This document shows, in pieces, positions 5,888-10,758 of a stretch of 10,758 nucleotides of DNA. A program made the position numbers and the translations under genes. Source of the stretch: Ferrovum sp. (GTDB lineage: Bacteria > Pseudomonadota > Gammaproteobacteria > Burkholderiales > Ferrovaceae); assembly GCA_027450105.1 (NCBI GenBank), contig DAIDKJ010000034.1, forward strand, positions 1-10,758, given 5' to 3'. Within the stretch, counting starts at the first letter, position 1, and each line of letters begins with the position of its first letter. Under the pieces are notes generated by a model. That model did not search any database. It saw only the letters and a program-made list of their open reading frames with translations, and was not told where the DNA came from.

Positions 5888-7780
5888 ATGGTCGCACCGA
5901 GCCCGCCAGATAACAGTGGTCTGAGTGAAACCCGTCGGTTACAGCAACTGACAGGCTTCTATATCCTGTTGTCCCGTGCCAATGAAACGATCAATCTGGC
6001 CCAGGATGAAATCTCTCTGCTGCGCAATGTCTGCAATCTGGCCATTGGACATACCCCCTTATGCCTGGCCTGGATTGGAAAACCAGATAATAATCAATGG
6101 ATTGAATATCTGGCTGCGGCAGGATCCACCGCGCTTCTCGAAAGCCTGCGGGTATCCGTGGATGTACTGCGCCCTGAAGGACAAGGACCAGTGGGGCTCT
6201 GCTGGCGCGAACAAACTCCTTTTTTCAACTATCCACAAACGGATGATCCGACACTGGCACCCAACGCCTCCCTGATCGAGGAATTTGAACTCGGTCAAAT
6301 GGCCGTACTCCCCATTCACAGAAACGGGACCCTCTGGGCGGTATTGACTGTCTACCAACGTAAAGATCATGATTTTGATCATGATTTACGCTCCATTCTC
6401 ACCGACTTGGCGCTTGACATCGGCTTTGGACTTGATCGCCTGGACCTGGCTTCAGAGGAACGCAAGGCCCTGCAACTGAGTGAGGCCCTGCTGGACAATC
6501 TGGCTGCCGGCATCAACGTCATGCGTTATCCGGAACGTGTCATCGAGCGAGTCAACCAACGCATGCTCGAAATTTACGGTGCCGCATCGGCCCAGGAAAT
6601 GCTGGGACGCAGCCCCAGAGACTTTTACAGTGATGAAGAGGCCTTTTATCGGGTCACCGAATTAGCCATGACGGTTATCGGTAGCGGCTCCGGCTTCATG
6701 CGCGATGTCCCGTATCGGCGCCTGGATGACGCCCGTGTCATTTACGTGGACTTGTCGGGACGCCGCCTGGATCAGGGGGATGGCGTGTTACGCATCGTCT
6801 GGACCCATGTGGACGTCACCGAACGTCACGAACAAGAGCACCTCATCCGCATGCTGATTCGTCAGCGCACCACCTTGCTGGATAACACGGTGGTAGGCAT
6901 CGATCTGGTACAGTATCCCGAGCGCATCTTCGTGGAAGTCAACCAGGGATTCCTGAATATCATGGGTTATACGAGCCCGGAAGAGATTATCGGTCATATT
7001 ACGGCCGAAATCTATCCCAACGCCTCAGAGGATCAACGCATGGCTGATCTGGCCCAGAAGATCCTGCACCGAAGAGAAGGAGCACTGCGCGATCTGGCCA
7101 TACGCCGCCGCGATGGTCAAATGATCTACCTCGATCTTTCCGGGCGCCTGGTTGAGGGACAGGACGAAGCTCACCCCATCATCGTCTGGACCTCGGTCGA
7201 CGTGACGGAACGACATCATCTGGCCCAAGAACTGGAATATCAGGCGCTGTACGATAGTTTGACCGGACTGCCAAACCGGCGCGCGCTGGAACTGGAAATC
7301 ACCAAAGCCATGGCCCGCGCTGACCGCGCTCAAAAATTGCTGGCCGTGGTGGTCATCGACCTGGATGGCTTCAAATTGATCAATGATACCTGGGGGCACG
7401 CCGCAGGAGACCTGGTTCTGGTCCAGGTGGCACAGCGCATCAAATCCGGCATGCGCGCCACCGACTTTGTTTCCCGCATGGGTGGGGATGAATTCATCCT
7501 GCTGCTGGAAGACTGCAACAGTCTGGAAGAAATCAAACATGTTCTGATCAAAATTCGCGAACTGGTACTAACCCCCATCGCGGTGGACGAGCAACAGAAG
7601 TTGCAAACGGATCTGAGCGCAGGAGTCAGTTTACACCCCGCTTCCGACCCGATGCAGCGCACGCCCGATGCATTGATCCGGCTAGCGGATCAGGCGCTTT
7701 ACGCCAGTAAAGCGCGTAAGCAATCCCGCCAAAGTTATTGGTCTATCCTGGGGGGGGCGCAAGCCACGCTCCAAGATTGA
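5888..7780 (+). CDS. GAF-PAS-PAS-GGDEF diguanylate cyclase
   Basis: A predicted cytoplasmic enzyme making cyclic di-GMP from two GTP in response to signals read by its N-terminal domains. Counting from ATG 5888 (630 residues): a GAF-like domain (about 30-190, with PVGLCWRE and ELGQMAVLPI), PAS 1 (about 201-320), PAS 2 (about 330-445), then GGDEF (about 450-620) opening with DSLTGLPNRR (456-465). The active site GGDEF (532-536) is intact. RATD (523-526) stands five residues before it, a canonical RxxD inhibitory site, so product inhibition is expected. There is no EAL or HD-GYP domain, no transmembrane segment and no signal peptide. The PAS domains are clear duplicates; both contain YPER, VNQ, DLSGR and DVTERH, and both lack visible haem or flavin motifs. 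The start is uncertain: in-frame ATGs at 5846, 5849, 5870 and 5888 all have weak ribosome-binding sites, and starts before 5846 would run into the uvrC start. Confidence 0.92.
   Translation: MVAPSPPDNSGLSETRRLQQLTGFYILLSRANETINLAQDEISLLRNVCNLAIGHTPLCLAWIGKPDNNQWIEYLAAAGSTALLESLRVSVDVLRPEGQGPVGLCWREQTPFFNYPQTDDPTLAPNASLIEEFELGQMAVLPIHRNGTLWAVLTVYQRKDHDFDHDLRSILTDLALDIGFGLDRLDLASEERKALQLSEALLDNLAAGINVMRYPERVIERVNQRMLEIYGAASAQEMLGRSPRDFYSDEEAFYRVTELAMTVIGSGSGFMRDVPYRRLDDARVIYVDLSGRRLDQGDGVLRIVWTHVDVTERHEQEHLIRMLIRQRTTLLDNTVVGIDLVQYPERIFVEVNQGFLNIMGYTSPEEIIGHITAEIYPNASEDQRMADLAQKILHRREGALRDLAIRRRDGQMIYLDLSGRLVEGQDEAHPIIVWTSVDVTERHHLAQELEYQALYDSLTGLPNRRALELEITKAMARADRAQKLLAVVVIDLDGFKLINDTWGHAAGDLVLVQVAQRIKSGMRATDFVSRMGGDEFILLLEDCNSLEEIKHVLIKIRELVLTPIAVDEQQKLQTDLSAGVSLHPASDPMQRTPDALIRLADQALYASKARKQSRQSYWSILGGAQATLQD
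6365..6388 (+). repeat. Two tandem 12-bp units in the GAF-coding region
   Basis: GATCATGATTTT (6365-6376) is followed directly by GATCATGATTTA (6377-6388), identical at 11 of 12 positions and in frame. They encode DHDF-DHDL at the end of the GAF domain. Each unit contains the palindrome ATCATGAT. This looks like a small slippage duplication that is harmless to the frame. Confidence 0.6.
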
Positions 7781-7837
7781 CCAGCACACCTCACCCCCCT
7801 CCTCCAGCGGTCCTGCCAGCCAGGCTACCGTTGTCTT

Positions 7838-8497
7838 TCAATCCAGCAACTGCCGCGCCCGGACCATGACCGCCTGAAACATGGCCGGCGTCAGGCGCCG
7901 AGTTTGGGTGTTGTACCGACTACAGTGATAACTGGCAAGCAACCACCGGCCATCGGGAAGTTCATGGCAGGCCCCGTGGCTAAAGGGATACTTGCCCGCA
8001 CGCAGGGACAAGGCCTGCAGCAAGGCCTGGTGCGCAATCCGCCCCAAGGCCAGGAAAACGCGTGGTTGGGGCTGGGCTTCGAGCTCTTGTTGCAGATAGC
8101 CGTTGCACGCCCGGACTTCTTGCGGCAAGGGCTTGTTGCCAGGGGGAAGACAGCGCACGGCATTGGTGATCCGGCAATTCTTCAAACGGAGTCCATCAGC
8201 GGGGTCCAGACCGGTGGGTTGATTGGAGAAGCCCAGATCGAACAAGGTTTGATAAAGCAGGATCCCCGCGTGATCGCCTGTGAAGGGGCGTCCGGTTCGG
8301 TTGGCCCCCTGCAGGCCAGGCGCCAATCCCACGATCAGCAAGCGGGCCGCGGGATCACCAAAACTGGGGACCGGTGCCGCATGATAGTCAGGGTACTGCG
8401 CTTTGATGGCCACAAGATGCGCCGCCAAACGCGCACAGCGACGGCAGGAGCACACATCCGCCCGGCCGCAGGAACCCTCATGAAGAGTGGTGTTCAT
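7838..8497 (-). CDS. Family 5 uracil-DNA glycosylase (UDGb type, Fe-S)
   Basis: Removes uracil, and in family 5 enzymes also other deaminated bases such as hypoxanthine, to start base excision repair. The 219 residues carry motif A GLAPGLQGANRTG (57-69) with RPFTGDHAG (70-78), and motif B SYHCSRYNTQTRRLTP (189-204), both diagnostic of family 5 rather than family 1 or 4. Cysteines C18 and C21 (CSCRRC), C116 (ITNAVRCLPP) and C131 (VRACNGYL) occupy the four [4Fe-4S] ligand positions known from family 4 and 5 enzymes. Motif B has Cys after the His (HCS); the residue here varies within the family. The ATG at 8497 lies 20 nt inside the end of the metal transporter gene, so translation is probably coupled. 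It is last in the acpS-nagZ-transporter-glycosylase run and converges on the cyclase gene, with 57 nt between them and no clear terminator. Confidence 0.93.
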   Translation of the reverse strand: MNTTLHEGSCGRADVCSCRRCARLAAHLVAIKAQYPDYHAAPVPSFGDPAARLLIVGLAPGLQGANRTGRPFTGDHAGILLYQTLFDLGFSNQPTGLDPADGLRLKNCRITNAVRCLPPGNKPLPQEVRACNGYLQQELEAQPQPRVFLALGRIAHQALLQALSLRAGKYPFSHGACHELPDGRWLLASYHCSRYNTQTRRLTPAMFQAVMVRARQLLD

Positions 8498-9554
8498 GGG
8501 CCTGCAGAAACCTTCCGGAAGTGGCGCGTGTTGCCTGCACTGCGGAAGCGCTGACTTCGGGTTGCAAGGTTACATGGGTGATGCCGTGCTCCCGTTCCAG
8601 CATCTGCAGAGTGCGTTCCAGCACCTGGGGCCAATGCTCCAGGTGGCTCAACTCCAGATGAGCCGACAGCGCCAGCATCCCGGAGGTGAGAGTCCAGATA
8701 TGCAGGTCATGCACGGAACAGACGCCCTCGATGGCCTGGAGTTTTTCTCCCACCTGACTGAGAGAAACCGTTTTTGGAACCCCCTCCATGAGCACATGAA
8801 TCGACTCGGCCAATATTTGTGCCGTGGAATACAGCATCAATCCGGCTACCACCAGGGACAGAATGGGATCCACGGGCATCCAGCCAGTCCACCAGACAAT
8901 GGCGCCTGCCAGAAGTGCCGCCACAGAGCCCAGAAAGTCCCCCATGACGTGGATCATTGCAGCCCGGGCATTCAATCCATGATCCATATGGGAAAGAATC
9001 CAGCCGTTGGCCGCATTCAATAACATTCCCAGAAACGCCACCACCATGACTGGCAGGCCATTGACCACGGTAGGCGTTTGAATGCGCTCGAGCGCTTCGT
9101 ACACAATGGCACCAATCACCACCAATAACAGCAGACCGTTGAGCAGTGCCGCAATCACCTCTGCGCGCTGCAGTCCATAGCTATGCCGCTGCGAGGGGGG
9201 GCGCTTGCCAATCCACACGGCAAAGGTCCCCACCCCCAGGGACAAGGCATCGGAGAGCATATGCCCCGAATCGGATAGCAGGGCCAGAGAACCCGACCAC
9301 CAACCGGTTCCCGCCTCCAGAGCAGCGAAAAGCAACGTCAAGGACAGGGCGCCCAGCATGGCGCGCAGGGTTCGCGGACGGGCGCCATGGTGCTGATGTC
9401 CGGCCGGGTCATGATGCACATGGGCGTGCCCGGTTGGGGCATGGTTTTTGCGGTCAGCCATGGCCTCGCTACTCAGGGGCTCGCGGGTTGCCCCTGGACC
9501 TTCACTCTGGTGAGAATGATGCCCGAAGCCAAAATGATGGTGTCCCAGACTCAT
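8478..9554 (-). CDS. Cation diffusion facilitator metal exporter (ZitB/CzcD-like)
   Basis: A six-helix inner-membrane antiporter that exports Zn2+ or a similar divalent metal from the cytoplasm in exchange for protons. The 358 residues show the metal site H98xxxD102 in TM2 (SLALLSDSGHMLSDALSL) and H202xxxD206 in TM5 (IHVMGDFLGS); an HD-HD site usually means Zn2+/Cd2+ preference. GKRPPSQRHSYGLQRAEV (116-133) and the C-terminal cytoplasmic domain (about 255-335, with VCSVHDLHIWTLTSG) match E. coli ZitB. The N-terminal 58 residues are rich in histidine (HHH 5-7, HH 12-13, HAHVHH 43-48, HQHH 53-56) and a short AHEHH ends the protein, probably metal-buffering tails. ATG 9554 directly abuts the nagZ stop (TAAATG), with GGATGGG as ribosome-binding site inside nagZ. 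An alternative ATG at 9461 would remove half of the His-rich tail. Confidence 0.94.
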   Translation of the reverse strand: MSLGHHHFGFGHHSHQSEGPGATREPLSSEAMADRKNHAPTGHAHVHHDPAGHQHHGARPRTLRAMLGALSLTLLFAALEAGTGWWSGSLALLSDSGHMLSDALSLGVGTFAVWIGKRPPSQRHSYGLQRAEVIAALLNGLLLLVVIGAIVYEALERIQTPTVVNGLPVMVVAFLGMLLNAANGWILSHMDHGLNARAAMIHVMGDFLGSVAALLAGAIVWWTGWMPVDPILSLVVAGLMLYSTAQILAESIHVLMEGVPKTVSLSQVGEKLQAIEGVCSVHDLHIWTLTSGMLALSAHLELSHLEHWPQVLERTLQMLEREHGITHVTLQPEVSASAVQATRATSGRFLQAHEHHSS

Positions 9555-10559
9555 TTACCCATCCGCGCCGTGCGCCTGCAACCATTCATAAGCCGCCCCA
9601 GGGTAAGAGGCCCAAGGCTGGCGCGGACGTAAACGTTGCAAACGCTGCTGTGCAGCAGAAAAATCGAGCGGGCCTTGTTCCAGTTCCTGTAGTAACTGAT
9701 CTGCCGCGGATGCATCGTTACACAGCAGCACCATATCGCAGCCGGCAGCCAAGGCGGCCTGCGCCCGCTGCCCGGGCGAGCCTTTACCCAGCGCGCCTTG
9801 CATGGAGAGATCATCGCTGAAAATCACCCCGTCAAACTGCAGGTCGTGGCGTAAGACCTGCCCCAGCCAGAAGGAGGAGTAACCCGCAGGCTGTGAATCC
9901 ACGCGGGAGTATAGGATATGAGCCGGCATGATGGCTTCCAGCCCTTGGGCAATCAACTGTTCAAAGGGCCGCAGATCGGGCTGCAAGTCCTCCCAGGAAC
10001 GTTCGTCCACGGGCAAGTCCAGGTGAGAATCTGCTTGCACGCCGCCATGCCCCGGAAAATGTTTGCCCACAGCAATCATCCCGGAATCACGCAACCCCTC
10101 ACAGAGTGCAGCGGCCAACTGTGCCACCACGCTCGGATCCCGGTGAAAAGCACGCGTACCAATTACGGCACACTGTCCATGATCCACATCCAGTACCGGG
10201 GTAAAGGAGAAATCCACACCCCGTTGTAATAATTCCCACGCCAACACTTGACCCACGGCACGGGCCCAGTGCAACGCATCCTCGGGATGGCGGTCATAGC
10301 AGCGTCCCAGGTCGCCCATGGCCGGAAGACGGGTAAATCCTTCCTGAAACCGTTGCACCCGACCGCCCTCATGATCGACGGCAATGAGCAGTTCGGGCTT
10401 GCGTGCATGCAATGCGGCGGTCAGCGTGGTCAATTGCTGTGGTGAGGCGTAATTTCTGGAAAACAGGATTACTCCACCCACCAAGGGATGCAGGATCCGA
10501 TCCCAGTCACCAGAGTCTGGCATCAATCCGGCCAAGTCCAGCATGACGGGACCAATCAT
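9555..10559 (-). CDS. nagZ: Beta-N-acetylhexosaminidase NagZ (GH3), cell-wall recycling
   Basis: A cytoplasmic glycoside hydrolase that removes GlcNAc from GlcNAc-1,6-anhydroMurNAc muropeptides during peptidoglycan recycling; in bacteria with AmpC/AmpR its products feed beta-lactamase induction. The 334 residues form a single TIM barrel. Features include the N-terminus GPVMLDLAG (3-11), PLVGGVILFSRNY (25-37), AVDHEGGRVQRF (60-71), FTPVLDVDHG (119-128), the catalytic-loop motif KHFPGHGGVQADSH (166-179, with the D177/H179 dyad) and the nucleophile motif IFSDDLSM (246-253; D249 by alignment with E. coli and Vibrio NagZ). Length is close to the E. coli enzyme (341). The ATG overlaps the acpS stop (ATGA) and has a GGAGG ribosome-binding site four bases upstream (10568-10564), so coupling to acpS is likely. 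There is no signal peptide, as expected. Confidence 0.96.
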   Translation of the reverse strand: MIGPVMLDLAGLMPDSGDWDRILHPLVGGVILFSRNYASPQQLTTLTAALHARKPELLIAVDHEGGRVQRFQEGFTRLPAMGDLGRCYDRHPEDALHWARAVGQVLAWELLQRGVDFSFTPVLDVDHGQCAVIGTRAFHRDPSVVAQLAAALCEGLRDSGMIAVGKHFPGHGGVQADSHLDLPVDERSWEDLQPDLRPFEQLIAQGLEAIMPAHILYSRVDSQPAGYSSFWLGQVLRHDLQFDGVIFSDDLSMQGALGKGSPGQRAQAALAAGCDMVLLCNDASAADQLLQELEQGPLDFSAAQQRLQRLRPRQPWASYPGAAYEWLQAHGADG

Positions 10560-10758
10560 GCGCCCTCCACGATCACGAAAGCCATGGCCTGTTGCTCCTC
10601 ATCCGCGATGGAAACATGGGTTTTGCTCACACCACGCAGTTGAAGCCAGGCGTCCAACTCGGGATGCAACAGTAGCCGGGGAGCTCCCAAGGAGTCATGC
10701 ATGGTCCCCACCCAACTCCAGCGCAGCGGAGCCCGCATGCCCGTCCCCAGTGCTTTGG
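10556..10758 (-). CDS. acpS: Holo-[acyl-carrier-protein] synthase (AcpS), C-terminal part, 5' end outside window
   Basis: AcpS transfers 4'-phosphopantetheine from CoA to acyl carrier protein and so activates fatty-acid synthesis. Only the last 66 residues are present, a little over half of a typical protein of about 126. The fragment opens with KALGTGMR, the second conserved motif of the family, and ends THVSIADEEQQAMAFVIVEG, matching the usual HVSISH...AFV C-terminus. The family's first motif (D near residue 8) lies beyond the window. SIADE replaces the more usual SISHE/SLSHT near the end, a modest departure. The stop overlaps the nagZ start by 4 nt. pdxJ is commonly found upstream of acpS in related genomes, but it cannot be seen here. 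Confidence 0.88.
   Translation of the reverse strand, partial: KALGTGMRAPLRWSWVGTMHDSLGAPRLLLHPELDAWLQLRGVSKTHVSIADEEQQAMAFVIVEGA

Noticed and set aside
7904..8554. A 216-codon plus-strand frame opposite the uracil-DNA glycosylase gene
   Set aside because: It is antisense to a gene with full family 5 motifs and shows no domain of its own.
9146..9820. A 224-codon plus-strand frame opposite the transporter and nagZ
   Set aside because: It crosses the junction of two well-supported minus-strand genes and its translation is low-complexity and domain-free.
1..10758. Search for CRISPR arrays, insertion-sequence ends, integrases, toxin-antitoxin pairs or a defence system
   Set aside because: No regularly spaced repeats, transposase motifs or small two-gene toxin modules are visible; every long coding stretch is accounted for by a known family.

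Overview
The window reads as a core-chromosome segment of a moderately GC-rich proteobacterium, most likely beta- or gammaproteobacterial or close to Acidithiobacillia. The main reasons are the gene order uvrC-pgsA-tRNA-Gly-tRNA-Cys, which matches the Escherichia coli uvrC-pgsA-glyW-cysT order without the following leuZ, and the order acpS-nagZ, which is common in that part of the phylum. I see no insertion sequence, integrase, phage gene, CRISPR array or obvious defence island. The genus cannot be fixed from the sequence alone.

Layout from left to right. (1) 1-1485, minus strand: the first 495 codons of parE (topoisomerase IV subunit B), running off the left edge, with a TTG start and an extended -10 promoter. 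(2) 1486-1814: a divergent intergenic region holding two similar -10-like elements that point right, one of them inside a perfect palindrome. (3) About 1815-2912, plus strand: an exported metallo-beta-lactamase-fold hydrolase that resembles animal NAPE-PLD unusually closely. (4) 2967-5781, minus strand: uvrC, then pgsA 18 nt later, then tRNA-Gly(GCC) and tRNA-Cys(GCA). The tRNAs have their own strong sigma70-type promoter. (5) 5782-5887: a short divergent control region containing a perfect 9-bp inverted repeat next to the uvrC start. (6) About 5888-7780, plus strand: a GAF-PAS-PAS-GGDEF diguanylate cyclase with intact active-site and inhibitory-site motifs and an obvious tandem PAS duplication. 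(7) 7838-10758, minus strand: a tightly packed operon, in transcription order acpS (3' end only), nagZ, a cation diffusion facilitator metal transporter, and a family 5 uracil-DNA glycosylase. Its junctions are a 4-nt ATGA overlap, a direct stop-to-start abutment, and a 20-nt overlap.

Functional themes are DNA topology and repair (ParE, UvrC, uracil-DNA glycosylase), envelope lipid and cell-wall turnover (PgsA, NagZ, the NAPE-PLD-like hydrolase), c-di-GMP signalling, metal efflux and tRNA supply. Nothing here looks like a wholly new multi-gene system. The observations most worth checking are the NAPE-PLD-like exported enzyme, the inverted repeat between uvrC and the cyclase, the operon placing a zinc-type exporter and an Fe-S DNA glycosylase behind acpS-nagZ, and the repeated TARAAT promoter motif.
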